Shown: positions 30,503-44,847 of the stretch, one piece after another | Position numbering within the stretch: position 1 is the first letter of the stretch | Layout: every line of letters starts with the position of its first letter | Virus record (IMG/VR): IMGVR_UViG_3300008450_000043 | Coordinates: 1 to 59,827 of that record | DNA from: a virus | Reading direction: 5' to 3' (one strand) | Length of the DNA: 59,827 bases | Translations under genes and position numbers: made by a program | The notes under the pieces: generated by a model | Told to the model about the DNA's origin: nothing | What the model saw: only the letters and a program-made list of their open reading frames with translations | The model's database searches: none

Positions 30503-33500
30503 TGTTGCCAGTGAGGGAGAAGTTCTCCATCCAAAATGCGACGCTGCAACTTGGATTGCGCGTATTTCCGGGCGGCACTAGATATGCTGTCCAGAGCTTT
30601 TTGGGCGGCTTCTCGTTCTACTTGGCCACGCTCAGCGAACCGAACAAGGTTATTGATGACGTTGCCACTCTGCAACATAGCCGTCATCTGCTCTCCGTAG
30701 AGAATCAGAGCTTCACGGGCAACGTCGGAGTCAAAGCTTGACAGGATAGCCCCGTCTGGGTCGATGCCCGCGGCACGATCTTCAGGGTCCTTCCATGTTT
30801 TGAAGGCCATCTGACTTTCCGGCGGCGACAGGTAAAGGCCCGCGCTGACCAGAGGAGTGATGATCTCATCCGTATGAGGGGACTCCATGTCAGGCAACAA
30901 CCGCTTGGTGAACGGAGCAAACCAGAAGGAGGTGACTTCTTTGCCCCGTGCGTTGAGGATAGCCGGGCGGTCAAAGAGCAGGGAAGAGCCGGGCAGGACG
31001 CTTTGCAAGGCGTCTGACCAAGTCTTAGCCGTCTCGATCATCGGGGTTTCCCCGGTCTCGGAGAGCAAGCCCCGAGTCATATCTTCCACATCCCGCAGGA
31101 TACGGGGGTTGGTGACTCCGCCCACCCATGAGGAAGCCATCTTCATGAGCACCTTATCAAGGCTGGCCCCGCCTTCAGCCCGCCCGAAGAGCAGCTTGCT
31201 AGCATCTTCCAGTCCTTGGAGGGGCTGCTTGGCAAACATTGCCCGAGTCAGCTGAATCATGGAGTTCACGGCGAACTGGGAGGGGCGAACCCTCCGGCCT
31301 TTTTCTTGGGCGTTGATGACTGAATCCGACAGTGCAGCAATGCCACCCAGCAACAGGTTGATTCCGGGCAGGTCCTTCCAGTTCGCGTAGAACGAGCCGA
31401 TCTTCAGCACGTTGGGCTTCCAGAATGGGGCACGCAGACGGAGCTGGTTGCGCTTCTCAGCGTCGGCAGGGCCGTCACCATAGGCAGCAATGAAGGGTTC
31501 TTCATCGTCAGCCATAGCCCGGAACATCTCAAAGACTGCCATGGCCAAGCCAGCTGTCAGGAATGTGGACATGAACCCTTGAGACATGAGCTTGTAGAAC
31601 TCCTGTGAACCACGCTCCACTTGCTGGCGGCGGTAGGTTTCGCTGATCATGCTATCCGGCATCCATGAAGATGGGGACATGTTGTAGGCTCGGAGGAACG
31701 AGACGGGGAAGAACGACATCGCCAACGAGAAGTCGAGCATGTTCGCCAGTGAGCGAGCAAACGGGACCAGCAGAGAGGTTGCCCCTCGGGTCTTGCGTTC
31801 AAGGCTACCAAAGATGCCGTCCATGACCCATCCAGCGAAGCCCTTCGGCTGCGAGGATAGGTTGGCAACATTGGCAGAGATGCGGCCTTCTGTAATGATG
31901 TCAGCCCCGGCGCTCAGGTTCTTGGCAAGAGAGTCCCGGTATTGTTCGAGGAGTTCATTGCGGCGAGCCTCACGCATCAGGGCGGGGTTCTTGGACAGGG
32001 CAAAGCTTGACGCTTCTCCATCCAGCTGGTTCTCAATTTGCCGCATGACAGTCTCTTCTGGGCTGAATGCCTTGCTCAGAAGCTCACGCATCTGGTCAGC
32101 ATCGTAGCCCTGCTTGGTAGCCAAGTGAGCGATAGCCATACGTTGACGGGCCATGTTGGCAGGAACCCCAACAAGGGCATCAATGACCATCATGACACGG
32201 CCAAGCAAAGAGTAGGGCTTGGTGATCTTACCTACCAGTGGCAGGTCACGTTCCAGACGGGAGAGAGACTCGGTTTGCTCAGACTGGAATCGGGTAGAGC
32301 CAGTGAACAGCGCTCGTTTCATCTCCGTGATCGTCTCGGCACGGGTCGCGGGGTCAAGCAGCAGGGCCGATTTGAATATGGTGAATAGATTGCGGGCCAT
32401 CAGGCTGGCACGATTGCCTTTTGGAGCCGTCATAGCGTAGCCAACTGCATTGTTGGTCAGGTCCATGATGGATTGCAGCGAGCCGAAGACAAGGTTGACC
32501 TGCTGTGTGCCGAACCCGGAAAGGATTCCAGCCTTCCACATCGAGGTGGGGACTTCCACGAGGTAGGTCCAGAGTACCTCGGGGTGCTTTTGGAGCAGCC
32601 CCTTGAGGCTATTGGAGCTCACCAGTTGTTTCAAGATGAGGTCTGCAACCTTGCTACTGAGTTCCCGTCCAGCGTCGAGGCGCTGGATAGAGTCCTTCGG
32701 CATAGCATTGATAGCAGCCAAGTCGGCCTCCAGTTGCTCAACGACTTTGGTGTCGTAGGTTGGGAGCTCCAGTGACCGGGCTATTGCAGAGTAGAACTCC
32801 TCAGAACGGAAGGCTCCCATGCGGGCAAACTGTGCCAGCTCTTCCGAGCGGGACAGCTTGTCCACCACAGTAGCGGCAGACGCTGCGAGGTCAGAGCGCT
32901 TGTATCGCTCGATCAATTTCTGGATGTACTTGGCTTTCTCTTCTTCGTAGGCGATCTCGATGTACTTCGCCACTAGCTTAGCCTGTGTCTCGTCCAGCTC
33001 TCCAACTTCCACCAGCATCTTGGTCAGGCTAGCAACGCTGGCAAGTTGGTCAGAGACATGGGCTTTGACTTCCTCACGGAAACGGAAGGATTGACGGACA
33101 AGCTGAGCGGCGTCCTTCATGGGCAGCACTTCAGCACGAGCTCCTTCAAGCAGGGCAAGAGTGCGGGTAAGCTTATCCACCTGTTCCTGAGTTGGAGGCC
33201 CATTGAAGTTGGGGTCCCCTCCGGGAGCAAGCTGCCTGCGGATGTCTGCCATCGAGCTGTCAAAGGCTTGACGTAGGATGTCTGCATCTTCGGCGTTCTG
33301 CATGAAACGACTCCATACAGTGTTTGGAACCTTCTCATTGTCTGGGCTGCCGTCACTCAGCTTGGCGGAAACTTGACGAGAGACTTCAGCCTGAACGCGC
33401 TTAAACCAGTCGTCAAAAGCCCCTTTATCTGCGGGCGGGATACGGCCTTGCAGGCGCTTAGCAACTCGCTTGACCATGACTTCTGCCACAGCTTCAGCCA

Positions 33501-36500
33501 GTTCGTCTCGCGGGCGGCGGCGTTGGGCGTCAGCCAACTCGGCTTCGTCTTGCTCAGCCTCGGCAATATCCTTGTCAGACACGCCTTTCTTCTTGGCCTT
33601 GGCTTTGACTGAAGCCTTGCGGACATCTTCCCCAACCACGCCGTCAACGACACCACCGCTGATCTTGGCGGGGTCACCAAGTTCACGCTCAATCTCTTCC
33701 ACAACCTTATCCACTCCCATGGTTTTGAGAGTGGCCTTGGTGCCGCGGATAAAGGAGGTGCCATAGGTAGCAACAGCGCGGTGAGGGTCGAGGATTTTAT
33801 CCTGTGCGGTTTGAACGGAACGCAAGTTCGCGCCAAAAGCAGAGGCTTCTTTTGTGACTTCGACAAGGATTGCCGCCTCGGCAGCCCGGAAGTTACCCTT
33901 TACATCAGGGTCGGTAGCCTTGATTGCAGCCTGCGTAGTCATTTTAAGAACAATGTTCTTAGCGACGTGCCTGACTCTCTCGGGCTCACTAACGTCATCC
34001 CGAATCTTTGCCGTCAACGCCTTCATATCGTCGCCAGTCATCGGCCCACTGACCGTGTGCTTCTCAACCAAGTCCCCAGCACGTTTAATCAGCTCGGGCT
34101 CAGTCAAAGAGTCATAGTCCACTTCCATATCAGCCAACGCTTCCATGGCTTCGCGGACATCTTTGGCCGCGCCGTCGAACATTCCAGACTCCAAGTCCTT
34201 CTTCGTCCGTTGAGCGGTGCCAAAACGAGCATCCCCATAGGCAGTAGATGCCGCAGCCGTTGCAATGAGACGCTCAGCAATATCGGGGATGCCGCCTGTG
34301 ATTTGATCTACTGTCATGCCGTTGGCGGACAGGAACGAAGCAGTGTTGAGAGCTGCGCGTAGAGACACAGGGTCTGCGGAGGCATTCCAGCGAGCGGCCA
34401 CCCGGCGGAAGTAGGCCGTCAAGTAGGCGAGCACTCGGTTCAAGGAGCGAGGCTCGGTCTTGGTGATGGCCCGGACATCTTCCGTCGTGAACCCCGAGCG
34501 AACCCGCTGGCGGGTCCGGCGAAGGTACTCGTCGGCAAGGATTGCCATGGCTTTGGCCTGCTCAAGCGGCGTCATGTTGGGTCCGTCACCGGCGGCACGA
34601 GCCACTTCTTCTGGAGAAGCGTCGGGTCCAGCAATCGAACGAGCTAGATTTCGGCGTTCTGCTGGGTCCATACCCAGCCCAATACGGATGAGGTCCGTGT
34701 CAGAAAAACGACGGTGAATTTCGAGGTGATCAACCTCTTCCTCAAGCCCAGCACGAAGGCGGCGTTTGATGTCCGCTTCGGACATACCAGCAGTTCTCCA
34801 CTCAGTGACTACCTGAGCTAGATTGTTCACGTCAACGTGGATGACATTCGAGTCACGGTTGCCCGTCACCCAAAGTGTGAGTCCTGTGCCTTCTGGGGCA
34901 ACAGTTGCCTGAAGCGGGGTGTTGCTATCAACTTCCTCCAAGATGGAAGTGACCAAGCCCAAAGCCGCGGCACGTTGTGCGGGGAGAGCCGGAGGAGACC
35001 CAGCGGGTTTCAGAACAACAGAGGCGTTAGGGTTTGTGCCCGGAGAGGAAGTCTGAGGACCTGATACAGGCACTTCATCGTTCGTCACCTCTTCTACCGT
35101 CTGCTCCAGAGTCTTGTCATCGGGGTCTGAGACATCTTCATTAGTCTCGTTTTTAGCCGCGGCAATAGCGGGAGAGGTGGCCTTGATAACGGCAGCCGCA
35201 ACAGGAGTGCCCGACTCAGGCACGAAGAACAGCTTGTTGAGTAGGGCCGCAGTCTTGACTCCGTTGGAGGGGGACAAGGACATCAGTCGGAGCGACTCCA
35301 CCACTGCCGTGTGATACACCGAACCAAGGTTCACCTTGATCTTGGCAGCCGGGTTGAGGAAGTCCATCAGCAGCTGAGCGATGAAGCGGGAAACGCGGGA
35401 CAGAAGTCCTTTGAAACCAGTTCCGCCTGCCGCTTTTTGCTCGTTGAGCGCTCGGACAAAAGACGGGTTGGTGTAAAGACCCATGACAAACTCGCGGACA
35501 TTCTGGGTTTCTTTGGGGAACATATCCCCAAAAAGCTTCACCGCTTCCATACGCAGCTCTTCCAGAGCCACCAGTGTGGGATGAACACCCTCGCCGCGAC
35601 CAAGCGTTTCCAAGGCTTGACCAATACCGCCCTCAACCGCGCTACCCAAGGCACGATTGAGCGCTTCTTGCGTCATACGCTGGAGCATTGCTTGCTGCAC
35701 GTGCTTGGCAAAAGCCTCCATGATACGAGGACTATCCCCTTCAGGGAAGGCGTTGAGGTCCACAATCAACTGGTTGCCTTTCCATGCAACTGGAGTCGAG
35801 GTGTTGCCGTTTGCAACAGCGGAGACAACCACCTCAAAAGAGTAGGACTCCCGAACTTTTTCAAGAAGCTCGGCCAACATTGAAGCAATGGCACCATCTT
35901 TAACTTCCACGGCTGCCTGAGTTGGTGGCGCAAGAAGAGGGATGCGAGCTTGTTGGTAAGCCGTATCAGGGTCTATCCCGGCCTCAATAGCTGCGGTGTA
36001 CCGCGCCATATCGAGAGGCTCACGACGAACAGAAGGCTGGAAACTCTTCGCAGCTTCTGTCCGATTCTTGGCACGGTTGCTGAAGTAGCTCAGCAGGCGA
36101 GTCAACGACTGCGCCGACATCTGCATGGAGCTATCATTATCGTTCCTCCAATTAGTTGTATCTACTCCAAAGCGTTCCAGCTCTTCGCGGAACCGTTGAA
36201 GCGCCTCTACGGAGAACCGTGGGGCGGCAGGGTTCGCAGGCATGTCGAACATAGGACCCAACAGGGCTCTGAGGTTCTCACGAATAGAATCAAAAACCAG
36301 CCGCTCGGCCCCACGCTGAGCTCGGAGACGAGCTGCCTGAAGCGTTTTGGCGTTTTCAATCGTTTGGGTCAGCGTCTCTCGCTCTTGCTCAAGACGCTGC
36401 CTGTATTCTGGAGACAGGTCTGGCCGCCTCAAGTCTTCCTGAATTTGTGCTAAAGCCTCTTGGGCTGTGGGGAGACCTTCAACCGTGGGGGCCAAGAAGG

Positions 36501-39500
36501 GAGACTCAATACCTGAGAGGGTAGCAATCTGATAGCGCACAATATCGAGATGCTCCAGCATCCCCGTGCCACTCGTATTCTTGGCGATCGTCACCATCTC
36601 CTCAAGAGACATCTGGTTGATCTCCCCAGCGCTATAAAGCGGGTTGCCGCTTGGCTTTTGTGTAATTTCGAGAAGTGCCGTCACTGTCTCCTCATGTAGC
36701 CGGACAAGAATGCGGGCAAGGTTGGGGAACTTACGGGCTGTCTGTCCTGAGAATCCAAGACTGTTAACTTTGGGAAGCAGTCTTGATACCTGCTCCATTT
36801 CTACCTCAGTCAGTTCTGGGCCATAAGTTAAGGTGACTTCACCCGTTTGAGATGCAACAGTAAAGGCTGCTCCTCGGCGGTGAAGGTCCAAGATTTGACG
36901 GGCGGTAGCGAGCTCTTCATTACTGGCACCATTTCGACTAAGCACGCGGAGAGTGCGGTCAGGGTCACCGTCTAAGACACGCTCGCTAAGAGCGATGCCC
37001 AGCAGAGACTTCTCATCATTGGTGAGAGGTTCCTCTTCAGCGTCTAGCGCTTCGGGGGCCGCAACGCTACCTGCAAGCAATTCTCCCGTAGAACCGTCAA
37101 CGGGAGCATCCAATGACATCAGGACAGCGTCCCCGCCAAACGGGTCTGCTCGGCGGAGCATCCGGTAAAAGGACCTCACTACTCCCCGCGTTACGAGGTC
37201 AAGATTGATGCTTCCAACACCCTGCTTCTTGCGGAAGGTGTTAATGACTGTCTGCACCACAGCATTCTGCAACCGTCCTGACGCAATAATTCCCGCGAGG
37301 TCAGCATGGCGAGCAATCAGATCAGCCTCGTTTTCGCTCATGTACTCCACGGCTCGTTGATATTGAGCTGCTTCTTCTGCGGCGAATTGTTCCAACTCTG
37401 CCGGGTCTTTGATGTTTTCTGGGACTGGAACGACACTTTCAGGACGCTCTGCCCAGACAGTCGTAGCGAACTGCTTCTCCATTTTACGGACAATCTTGAG
37501 TAGTCGGAGCTGCTCTTGTTTAGCGTCGTCCAGATTTTTAAGCTGGTTGCCCTCACGCTGAAGCGACTGGACTCGACGAGTCACCGCATACAGTTGGTCC
37601 TTGGCTTCAGTCAAGGACATGCCGTACTCCTGCTCTAAAGCGGACAGCTGTTCAGCTATATCAGCTGAACGCTGGCCGATTGGGCGGCGGTCATTCCACA
37701 GTTGAGCATAAGCGTCTGGTCCATCCTCGATGGACACCTCTGCATCAGCCCCCAAGGCGGCAACTTTAACATTCTTCACGAGGCGAGTATTAGGGTCATA
37801 CTCAATATGAGGGTGAACTGCGTCCCCAACTTCAGGCGGGATGAATACAGAGTACCCTTTGGAAATCTGCATAGCCGTGACTTCCGGCACGTTAGTAAAG
37901 AACCCTTGCACGATTACACGCGGGGCTCCTTCAAGTTGTTGAATGATAAAAGTATCGCCGCTGCGCTGGACAACCTCAAAAGTTCCTCCGGGAACGATCA
38001 GGTTATCGCCCACTTTGCGAACTTGGGCAGAACGCACTTCCATCACAGCGCCCCCTACAAGGGCCGCGTGAGCCTTTGCCTCAGCAAGGTCAGTAGTGAC
38101 GTGCTGTGCAGGCATGACTTGGTTCGTTCCCTCTGTGCGAAGGGCATAATAATCCCCGGCCTTGTCGTTTCGGCGTGGGGCTTGCTCATTGTAAGACAGC
38201 ACACGATAAAGCTTGGTCCCTTCTGGGAGAGAATGAACAGGAGACTTTTCCAAGGCGCTGTTTAGGGGCACCGACCCCTTGCCAAGACCTGAAGTCACCA
38301 CCGAAAACCGACGAGACTTATTGTCAGCAAGAACTTGAGCGGCCTCACTACGGAGTTTTGCGGCAGCCTTCTTGTTCTTAGTAGCCGCTGCGGCCTGACG
38401 CAGGGCTTGTTCTTTCTCAAACTCGGCTTTGGTGGCGAACGGCCAGTAAGAAGCCTCTTCCAATTTAGCTTTGTCTTTAGAGCTAAGTTCTCCCTCAGCA
38501 CGAGCGGGCTGTGCGACCTCTTGAGGAATCAAGCGATTGATCGAGGGAAAAAGCCCCTCGCTGTAAAGTTTATCCCGGTCTTTTGCTTTCTCAATTTTGG
38601 AGGGGTCTCCCCGCACAAACTTGGTGGAGTCTCCTTCTACGCGACCCCCAGTCCACAAAGAGGTAGGAGTATCTTCCTCAGCTGGGAAGCGAGCCTGATA
38701 TTCCTCTTGGATGCGGCTCATCACAGCATTGGCAAAGGAAAGATGGCGCGAGATGTCAACGCTCAGATTGAGCGTGTCTAGTTCTTGCTTAGAGATTCCA
38801 AGCTTTGCCGCGGCGGCTTCGCGTTGCTTGCGAATTTTGTCCCGCAACCTAGCCTTATTGACTCGAATGACTGGGCGTCCATCTTCCCAACCCCATTGCA
38901 CAAGCCCGCGGTCAACAGTGTCTTTGACAAAGTTAGGAACCACATAGGCGTCAATTTTGCGGAGTGTTTCTGGGCGAGTATCACCTTCATACGTCCAGTC
39001 GGGAGGAGTCACATTCTCGTCCACTGGAACATCTGTGGCCTCCGTGGCAAGTTCCGCAGCCAAGTCCACTTCGGATAGAGGAGCGCTCACTGCATTAACC
39101 CTACTCAGGTTGGCGATGTCCTGAGTCAAAGTTTGCTTTGCCTGCTCAAACATCCGCCGCTCATTTGGTTTGATCTGTGGGTCTTCCAGCGCTTTCTGAA
39201 CTTGCAGCAACGACCGTTGCAAGTCTGCAACACGGGCGGCTGTTTCAGGGCTTGGGCGCGGACGAGGTGGAGGGGCCTGACGGGCGGCAAACATTGGCGG
39301 GCGCACAACTGCTGCCTGAGTACCCTCAAGCTGGGTAATCAGCTGCGCCATCTTCTGGGTGTTGAAGCCCCCAAGGAAATGCTCCAGAGCATTTGTGTAC
39401 TCTAGCAGAGCTGGGCGAGCCCCGACTAGACCACGGATAAACTTGAGCAGAGCCTTAATCCATTTGGAGAACCCTGTCTTTTGAGGGGCAGTCAGACTGA

Positions 39501-42500
39501 CTAAGTCACTGGTCAACTTCCCTTCTATGATAGCTTGCACCACTTCAGCCATTCTGACATCGTCAGACGTAATTGCGCCGAAGCCCGGGTAGATTTCCTC
39601 CATCACTTTAATGAGGCCCGCGTCTCTTACGACAGGAAGAGCGTCGGCATAAAGCTTGCGAGCTTCTGGGTCTGAGCGAAGCAACAACTCTTCAGCAAAG
39701 TGAACTCCTTCATGGAACAGTACATCTCGCACTGCCGGAGATCCTTCTTCAGCAAGCTCATCGGCAAAGAGCACAATAACCACACCATCCTGAGTCGGGA
39801 CTGTTGCTCCGTATTTGCCCGGAGGAAGAGTCTGCCCCACAAAAGCTTCAGCCTCGGCACGAGTGTTAAAAATGTTCACTGCTCCACCGCCAAGCACGGT
39901 TTCAATCAAGCTGAGTTTGCTCTTAGAAATCGGGCGGCCTTTCTGGGCCTTGACTAGTTTCTCAACCTTTTTGATTGGGTCTCCGGCTTTAGCCTTTGCG
40001 GCTTTGCGGGCCGGAGGAGCGACAACTTCTGTCAAAGTTTTCTGAGCTTCGGCTTCGGGGGCCGGAGACTTAGCGTCTTCGATTGCCTGTAAATCAGCCT
40101 CGACACTCATCAGCTCATCTGTAAGAGCCTCATACTCGCTATCAGAAACAGTGTTTTCGGGGTCAAGGCTGTTAAGCCGATTCCTCAGCTCAGCAGCTTT
40201 ATCTCTGAGCGCCTGCTCGGGAGACTTCGCAGGCGTAGGGGCTGTAACCCCCACGCCCGGAGTTGCAGCTGGAGTTACATTTTCCGCTTGGCCTTGGGCT
40301 TGGCCTTCGACTTGCCCGCTGACGAGAGGGCGATTGCCACCGCCTGTTTCTGCGGCTTGCCTTCCTTCATCATCTTGGACACGTTCTTGCTGACGGTTTT
40401 CTGGGATGTTCCTTTGTATAGAGGCATCGGGTGTTGTGGGTGTTGGTGTTTGTGTTGGTGTTTCTGCCGCAACCGGAGTGGCTGCGGAAGCTGGTGTCTG
40501 CGGGAGTTCAGGCGTAAAGACTTGCTTAGAGTTACTATCGTAGATTGCGACAATTCGGTTTGCCGGAACAAACCCGGGGTTCTCCGCAGTGACTGACCTC
40601 AGCCTACGATACTCATCAAGAGGGATGTCCATGATGAGGACTTTATCCCCAAATTTCTCGCGGCTCATAGGCCCCGCCACGCTTGTATTGAGGCGTTCAG
40701 CGAGGTCTTGATTGTTCCCAAAACTGTCTGTTGTTGCGTCAATAACTCCCTGTTTCGAGTAATCGAAGCGGCCAGACTGCAAGATAGCTCGGATAGATTG
40801 ACCAGAGGTGCCGTGGGTCAAACGAATCATCCCTTCTGGGATAGAGGGGAGAGCCTCCGCAGTGATATTAGCGGGGGGAGTTTCAGGCACTGGAGAGGTA
40901 GTCAGAGCTTCCTCCGAAAATTTAGGGGTAGCTGGAGTAACTGCTTCAGGAGCGGGAGCAGGAGCAGGAGCTGCCGCGAGCGGAAGAGGTTGGAGATTTT
41001 CACCAAAATCTCGCTCGGATAATGTGGCCGGGGTCTCTTCTCCAAAAAGCGCGGCAATGTCTTCTATCCGAACATCCGTGTAGGAGACCGGGATTGCCGG
41101 ATTGTTGGGGCGCTCTCGTGTAAGGGCTGCTTCACCGGGCAGAGCTTCTCCAAAACGGTAATAACGCACCCGCCCTTCAGGGACAGGGGGCTCTTCAAAA
41201 ACTTTGGGCTCGGGAGCAGGAGCAGGAGCTTCAACAGGAGCTTCAACAGGAGCTTCCTCCGCAGGAGGAGCCGCCGCGGCTGCCGGTTTCCTTAGCCCGC
41301 CCTGAATCAAGTTATTGGCAACTTCAGGGGTGAATTGAGCAATGTCCGCTTGAGTGTATCCAAGCTCAGCCAGCTGACGATTCATGTCTTTCGTCACAAA
41401 CAGGCCAACGCCACTCGCAGGAGGGGCTGCCGGAGCAGGGGCCTCAGCCGGACGAGTTGCCGCACGTGGGGCAGGGGCTGGAGGAGTTGCCTCAGCAACA
41501 GGCGTCGGGGCCGCTGCGGTTGGAGCCTCACCCGGACGAGTTGCTGCACGTGGGGCAGGGGCTGGAGGTGGCGCTTCAGCAGGCGCAGCAGTTTCAACAA
41601 CTGGGGGCTTCCGCAGTCCTGATTGAATCAAATCCGTTGCCGCTTGAGGGGTAAGCTGATTGATGTCGGCTTGCGTGTACCCAAGATCAGCAAGCTGTTG
41701 CCTCATGTCCCGCGTCACCATCATCGGGAAGCTGACCCCAGAAGTAGGAGGTGCTTCCTCAACAGGAGCAAGTCCAGCAGCAAGCCTTGCCGCAGCGGTC
41801 CGCTCAGCCAATTCACCAGCCTGCTTACGCAACTCAGCTGCGGTCTGCGGCGAGCCTGTTTCTTCAAGCCCTTTGCTGGCAGACAGAAGATCAGCCACGG
41901 GTTTGGCCCGCAAGGCAGCCTGCTTCTCCGCCGAGTAGTTGGCAGCCGCTTTGACCCCGCCAAAGAAACCACCCAAGAACCCACCCCACGCACCAGACTC
42001 AAACACGTCCGACGCAATGTCTCCAATAGACCGGTTCGGGTCGTACGTCATCTTGTCAACGAGCCCATTGACCAACGAGTCTGACGCTTCCTCAATCGCT
42101 TCGGGGACCACTTCTTTGCCAGCTGTCTTGAAAAGATAAACGGCAAAGTTGTCTTTGAGGGCCTTGGCTGTGCCACGGCTTACGCCGCGCAAAGTGCCTG
42201 AACCTGCAAGGGCAGCTTCACCTGTGTCTCCTCCCAGCTTGTTGCCAGCCCACGTCACAGCCATGGTGACGAACCCACGGCGCAAGGCTTGATAGGTAGC
42301 GGTGTCCACGGCGGTCTTCTCTGCTTGAGCCAGCTTGGCCTCATACTCAGGGTCCTCTTTATCGAGCGTGGAAGACAAATCTGAGAGGACTTGATCTCGA
42401 ATCTCAGGATAGGAGCTGCCAGCAGCCTGCAACCCTGAAGCAAGAACGACAGCTGCCTGACCTCCCGCAGAGTGGATAGCCTGCTCTCGGAGCAACATCT

Positions 42501-43860
42501 TAGCGACTGGAGCAACTTCAGCTTCAGCGAGCCCGAGGGTCTTGGCAATTTGCCCGGCAGTCTGCTTCTCGGCAAGCAAGGCCCGGATTCGGGGAAGTTG
42601 CAGCCCCACACGTGAGGCAGCGCCACTGGCAAGAGAAGACGCAGCTCGGCCTGTCAGGGCAAACCCTGCACGAGCAGCGGTGCGGGCCGCTGCACCAGAA
42701 ACAAGGGCTCCAGCACCCCGTCCAACAGGACCTAGTGCAACAAGCGGAGCCATCTGGAGAACTTGGCTGGACGCCTGAGAGGCAAGAGTTGCCCCACCAA
42801 TGTTCTTTGAAGCCTCCCCAAGCTCACCAAGTTGTTGAGTTGCAGCCGTCAAGCGGTTCTCGTCCATCTCATCTGCCAGCCCCGCTAGAGACTTCAGGCC
42901 ATAGTACTGCTGCACCAAAGAAGTTCCGGCCATGCGGGCACCAAGGAAGGTCTGCTTCATCGGGTTTTTCCACCAGTGGTCATTCTGCTTGCGCCACTTC
43001 TCCACAATGTCGGCTTCTGTGGCCTGTGGATTGCGGGAGAGTTCATAGTCCCGCATCTTGGTGAAGTCGTTGCCAATGCCAATAAGCCCCTCACCGTACG
43101 TGCTCTCCGTCTTGAGCATGTTGTCAGAAACCGAAGCAGCTACCTGATCACGAAGCTCCCCCAACTCAGCCATCGCTCGGATTTTGGCGTCACGGTCCAG
43201 AGAAGATTCTGCAACAGCTTTCTTGTACTTATCTCGGTCGAGAACTAGCGAGGGGGAAGCCACAAAACGTCCGTTGAAGATTGCGAAATCTTCCTCGTCT
43301 TGGAAAACTTTGCGCAACGTGTCGCGCTCTTTTTCTTCAGGGGCAGCAATAAGTCCTTCGACCACCCCCGGGAGTTGGGCGGTTGCCCCAGCGGCGGGCG
43401 AAGCTGCCGCCTGAGCTAAGTCGAGCCCTAGTGTGGCGAGTTGGGCGATTGCCCCAGCGGCGGGCGAAGCTGCCGCCTGAGCTAAGTCGAACCCTAGTGT
43501 GGTGGCGTCAGTAAGAGGTGCCAGAGGTTTGCGAGACAAACTGTCTTGAAGCAGCTTCTGACGGGACTCTTCTTCAGCGCGATACTGCTCCACAGAGCGA
43601 TCGGCGTCTTGTTGCCATGTAGGAGAGCCACTCAATTCAGCGGCTTTGCGGCGAGAGAATACTTGAAACCGGTCAAAATCCTCCCGCGTAAAGGCATTTT
43701 CATCCTTTAGCGAAGCATCCAGCAGCATGTTGCGCCAGTTGTTGAAAGCCGCAAGTTGAGTGGGTTTATCCGCAGCTACAAACTGAGGGTCACTTTCAAC
43801 TTCTCCCCAAGAAGGGATTTGACTAAGAGGCAACGTGGAAGAAGCAGGAGGATTGGGCAT
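30499..43860 (-). CDS. Giant polyvalent virion protein, 4453 residues
   Basis: One unbroken 13.4-kb gene, by far the largest here. The N-terminal 650 residues contain glycine/alanine-rich hydrophobic stretches (about 365-400, 525-540, 620-640). Two copies of an [19 protein letters not shown] unit follow (about 713 and 823) within proline-rich linkers. Near 1016, [14 protein letters not shown] recalls ADP-ribosyltransferase-like folds. [10 protein letters not shown] holds an HExxH zincin motif at 1383-1387. The C-terminal region (about 3760-4300), helical with membrane-like stretches, resembles the LPD38-type domain of phage polyvalent proteins. Such proteins are packaged in the head and ejected with the DNA to protect it or take over the host. 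Domain calls beyond the zincin are tentative. Confidence 0.9.
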   Translation of the reverse strand: MPNPPASSTLPLSQIPSWGEVESDPQFVAADKPTQLAAFNNWRNMLLDASLKDENAFTREDFDRFQVFSRRKAAELSGSPTWQQDADRSVEQYRAEEESRQKLLQDSLSRKPLAPLTDATTLGFDLAQAAASPAAGAIAQLATLGLDLAQAAASPAAGATAQLPGVVEGLIAAPEEKERDTLRKVFQDEEDFAIFNGRFVASPSLVLDRDKYKKAVAESSLDRDAKIRAMAELGELRDQVAASVSDNMLKTESTYGEGLIGIGNDFTKMRDYELSRNPQATEADIVEKWRKQNDHWWKNPMKQTFLGARMAGTSLVQQYYGLKSLAGLADEMDENRLTAATQQLGELGEASKNIGGATLASQASSQVLQMAPLVALGPVGRGAGALVSGAAARTAARAGFALTGRAASSLASGAASRVGLQLPRIRALLAEKQTAGQIAKTLGLAEAEVAPVAKMLLREQAIHSAGGQAAVVLASGLQAAGSSYPEIRDQVLSDLSSTLDKEDPEYEAKLAQAEKTAVDTATYQALRRGFVTMAVTWAGNKLGGDTGEAALAGSGTLRGVSRGTAKALKDNFAVYLFKTAGKEVVPEAIEEASDSLVNGLVDKMTYDPNRSIGDIASDVFESGAWGGFLGGFFGGVKAAANYSAEKQAALRAKPVADLLSASKGLEETGSPQTAAELRKQAGELAERTAAARLAAGLAPVEEAPPTSGVSFPMMVTRDMRQQLADLGYTQADINQLTPQAATDLIQSGLRKPPVVETAAPAEAPPPAPAPRAATRPGEAPTAAAPTPVAEATPPAPAPRAATRPAEAPAPAAPPASGVGLFVTKDMNRQLAELGYTQADIAQFTPEVANNLIQGGLRKPAAAAAPPAEEAPVEAPVEAPAPAPEPKVFEEPPVPEGRVRYYRFGEALPGEAALTRERPNNPAIPVSYTDVRIEDIAALFGEETPATLSERDFGENLQPLPLAAAPAPAPAPEAVTPATPKFSEEALTTSPVPETPPANITAEALPSIPEGMIRLTHGTSGQSIRAILQSGRFDYSKQGVIDATTDSFGNNQDLAERLNTSVAGPMSREKFGDKVLIMDIPLDEYRRLRSVTAENPGFVPANRIVAIYDSNSKQVFTPELPQTPASAATPVAAETPTQTPTPTTPDASIQRNIPENRQQERVQDDEGRQAAETGGGNRPLVSGQVEGQAQGQAENVTPAATPGVGVTAPTPAKSPEQALRDKAAELRNRLNSLDPENTVSDSEYEALTDELMSVEADLQAIEDAKSPAPEAEAQKTLTEVVAPPARKAAKAKAGDPIKKVEKLVKAQKGRPISKSKLSLIETVLGGGAVNIFNTRAEAEAFVGQTLPPGKYGATVPTQDGVVIVLFADELAEEGSPAVRDVLFHEGVHFAEELLLRSDPEARKLYADALPVVRDAGLIKVMEEIYPGFGAITSDDVRMAEVVQAIIEGKLTSDLVSLTAPQKTGFSKWIKALLKFIRGLVGARPALLEYTNALEHFLGGFNTQKMAQLITQLEGTQAAVVRPPMFAARQAPPPRPRPSPETAARVADLQRSLLQVQKALEDPQIKPNERRMFEQAKQTLTQDIANLSRVNAVSAPLSEVDLAAELATEATDVPVDENVTPPDWTYEGDTRPETLRKIDAYVVPNFVKDTVDRGLVQWGWEDGRPVIRVNKARLRDKIRKQREAAAAKLGISKQELDTLNLSVDISRHLSFANAVMSRIQEEYQARFPAEEDTPTSLWTGGRVEGDSTKFVRGDPSKIEKAKDRDKLYSEGLFPSINRLIPQEVAQPARAEGELSSKDKAKLEEASYWPFATKAEFEKEQALRQAAAATKNKKAAAKLRSEAAQVLADNKSRRFSVVTSGLGKGSVPLNSALEKSPVHSLPEGTKLYRVLSYNEQAPRRNDKAGDYYALRTEGTNQVMPAQHVTTDLAEAKAHAALVGGAVMEVRSAQVRKVGDNLIVPGGTFEVVQRSGDTFIIQQLEGAPRVIVQGFFTNVPEVTAMQISKGYSVFIPPEVGDAVHPHIEYDPNTRLVKNVKVAALGADAEVSIEDGPDAYAQLWNDRRPIGQRSADIAEQLSALEQEYGMSLTEAKDQLYAVTRRVQSLQREGNQLKNLDDAKQEQLRLLKIVRKMEKQFATTVWAERPESVVPVPENIKDPAELEQFAAEEAAQYQRAVEYMSENEADLIARHADLAGIIASGRLQNAVVQTVINTFRKKQGVGSINLDLVTRGVVRSFYRMLRRADPFGGDAVLMSLDAPVDGSTGELLAGSVAAPEALDAEEEPLTNDEKSLLGIALSERVLDGDPDRTLRVLSRNGASNEELATARQILDLHRRGAAFTVASQTGEVTLTYGPELTEVEMEQVSRLLPKVNSLGFSGQTARKFPNLARILVRLHEETVTALLEITQKPSGNPLYSAGEINQMSLEEMVTIAKNTSGTGMLEHLDIVRYQIATLSGIESPFLAPTVEGLPTAQEALAQIQEDLRRPDLSPEYRQRLEQERETLTQTIENAKTLQAARLRAQRGAERLVFDSIRENLRALLGPMFDMPANPAAPRFSVEALQRFREELERFGVDTTNWRNDNDSSMQMSAQSLTRLLSYFSNRAKNRTEAAKSFQPSVRREPLDMARYTAAIEAGIDPDTAYQQARIPLLAPPTQAAVEVKDGAIASMLAELLEKVRESYSFEVVVSAVANGNTSTPVAWKGNQLIVDLNAFPEGDSPRIMEAFAKHVQQAMLQRMTQEALNRALGSAVEGGIGQALETLGRGEGVHPTLVALEELRMEAVKLFGDMFPKETQNVREFVMGLYTNPSFVRALNEQKAAGGTGFKGLLSRVSRFIAQLLMDFLNPAAKIKVNLGSVYHTAVVESLRLMSLSPSNGVKTAALLNKLFFVPESGTPVAAAVIKATSPAIAAAKNETNEDVSDPDDKTLEQTVEEVTNDEVPVSGPQTSSPGTNPNASVVLKPAGSPPALPAQRAAALGLVTSILEEVDSNTPLQATVAPEGTGLTLWVTGNRDSNVIHVDVNNLAQVVTEWRTAGMSEADIKRRLRAGLEEEVDHLEIHRRFSDTDLIRIGLGMDPAERRNLARSIAGPDASPEEVARAAGDGPNMTPLEQAKAMAILADEYLRRTRQRVRSGFTTEDVRAITKTEPRSLNRVLAYLTAYFRRVAARWNASADPVSLRAALNTASFLSANGMTVDQITGGIPDIAERLIATAAASTAYGDARFGTAQRTKKDLESGMFDGAAKDVREAMEALADMEVDYDSLTEPELIKRAGDLVEKHTVSGPMTGDDMKALTAKIRDDVSEPERVRHVAKNIVLKMTTQAAIKATDPDVKGNFRAAEAAILVEVTKEASAFGANLRSVQTAQDKILDPHRAVATYGTSFIRGTKATLKTMGVDKVVEEIERELGDPAKISGGVVDGVVGEDVRKASVKAKAKKKGVSDKDIAEAEQDEAELADAQRRRPRDELAEAVAEVMVKRVAKRLQGRIPPADKGAFDDWFKRVQAEVSRQVSAKLSDGSPDNEKVPNTVWSRFMQNAEDADILRQAFDSSMADIRRQLAPGGDPNFNGPPTQEQVDKLTRTLALLEGARAEVLPMKDAAQLVRQSFRFREEVKAHVSDQLASVASLTKMLVEVGELDETQAKLVAKYIEIAYEEEKAKYIQKLIERYKRSDLAASAATVVDKLSRSEELAQFARMGAFRSEEFYSAIARSLELPTYDTKVVEQLEADLAAINAMPKDSIQRLDAGRELSSKVADLILKQLVSSNSLKGLLQKHPEVLWTYLVEVPTSMWKAGILSGFGTQQVNLVFGSLQSIMDLTNNAVGYAMTAPKGNRASLMARNLFTIFKSALLLDPATRAETITEMKRALFTGSTRFQSEQTESLSRLERDLPLVGKITKPYSLLGRVMMVIDALVGVPANMARQRMAIAHLATKQGYDADQMRELLSKAFSPEETVMRQIENQLDGEASSFALSKNPALMREARRNELLEQYRDSLAKNLSAGADIITEGRISANVANLSSQPKGFAGWVMDGIFGSLERKTRGATSLLVPFARSLANMLDFSLAMSFFPVSFLRAYNMSPSSWMPDSMISETYRRQQVERGSQEFYKLMSQGFMSTFLTAGLAMAVFEMFRAMADDEEPFIAAYGDGPADAEKRNQLRLRAPFWKPNVLKIGSFYANWKDLPGINLLLGGIAALSDSVINAQEKGRRVRPSQFAVNSMIQLTRAMFAKQPLQGLEDASKLLFGRAEGGASLDKVLMKMASSWVGGVTNPRILRDVEDMTRGLLSETGETPMIETAKTWSDALQSVLPGSSLLFDRPAILNARGKEVTSFWFAPFTKRLLPDMESPHTDEIITPLVSAGLYLSPPESQMAFKTWKDPEDRAAGIDPDGAILSSFDSDVAREALILYGEQMTAMLQSGNVINNLVRFAERGQVEREAAQKALDSISSAARKYAQSKLQRRILDGELLPHWQQ
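43372..43503 (-). repeat. 66-base tandem duplication inside the giant gene
   Basis: Two adjacent 66-base units with only a few differences encode a 22-residue segment twice ([20 protein letters not shown]). The near identity shows a recent duplication, kept in frame. Confidence 0.85.
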
Positions 43861-43902
43861 CCCGCATAATCACTCGACTCGTTGTTCTGTCAATTCTTGA
43901 CG

Positions 43903-44847
43903 TTAAGGTATTTTTGCTCCGGCTTTGGAACTTGCAGGGGTTCCGGCACCTTGAGGTCTGACCAGATCAAAGGCCCCTCTACTACGTACGTTAATCCTTT
44001 GATTAACGTCGTCTCTCCGCTGTTGAATCAGGGTTCTTTCCTCATCCGACAATGTGAGGTCCTTGAGTTGTTTATCAAGGTCATTCAGTAGAGATTGAGC
44101 TCGGTAGTACTCATCACGCTCAGCCCTCTTGGCCTTCGCTGCTCGAAGGGCCAAGTCAGCTTTCTGGCCGTAGTAAGTCTGACCCGGCTTGCCCGGCACT
44201 CCTTCCTTCAAGCTAGGCAGGTCACTAATACCTGCGTCAGCAAGGTCACGTTCAAGCTGCCATTGCTGCTCCTTCCAGCCCATTTCACCTGTAACGGCGT
44301 CACGCTCGGCGTCTGTCTTGGCCGCACCGTAATCCCGCTTGAACTGTTCAAAGAAGTCACGACGGCCCGTCTTCAGGGCAATCTGTCGAGCAAAAGCTTC
44401 ATCAGCCTTTCGTTGGGCTGCTGCTCGTTGTTCTTCCTCACGGCGTGTGTAGTACTCTTGCTGTTGCTGCATCCGGCGGGCGTACTGCGGCTCAACCAGC
44501 GCCTCTTGAGACACCCCAAGGAAAGAAGCCGCGGAGCGATTGTACAGGGCCTCGGGATTGCGAGAGACGATTTCCATCCGACGGCGAGCAAAGTCTGGGT
44601 CGTTGGGGTCCAGTTGAGCAATCTCTGACGCAACGGTTTGCAAGGCAGCCCGGGAAGCTTCGTCCCGAGCCTGTTCTGTCTTTGCCCTTTCCGCGTTGAG
44701 CTTGTCTTGCTCCATAGCGAAGAGAGTGCGTTGGCGGTCCAAGTCTTGCTTCTGCAAGGATAAAGCGTCCCCCACGAGCTTGGAGTACTCGGTGTAGTAG
44801 CCGGGGGCTAAAACCCGGCGGGCAGTGTCAGTAATCGGAGGGGGCAT
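43903..44847 (-). CDS. Coiled-coil protein, probable internal virion protein
   Basis: A 314-residue protein dominated by charged helices (LQKQDLDRQRTLFAMEQDKL, then ERAKTEQARDEASRAAL; QQQQEYYTRREEEQRAAAQR). It lies between the giant protein and the tape-measure-like protein, where short-tailed phages keep their internal core or ejection proteins. No enzymatic motif. Function inferred from position and composition. Confidence 0.78.
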   Translation of the reverse strand: MPPPITDTARRVLAPGYYTEYSKLVGDALSLQKQDLDRQRTLFAMEQDKLNAERAKTEQARDEASRAALQTVASEIAQLDPNDPDFARRRMEIVSRNPEALYNRSAASFLGVSQEALVEPQYARRMQQQQEYYTRREEEQRAAAQRKADEAFARQIALKTGRRDFFEQFKRDYGAAKTDAERDAVTGEMGWKEQQWQLERDLADAGISDLPSLKEGVPGKPGQTYYGQKADLALRAAKAKRAERDEYYRAQSLLNDLDKQLKDLTLSDEERTLIQQRRDDVNQRINVRSRGAFDLVRPQGAGTPASSKAGAKIP

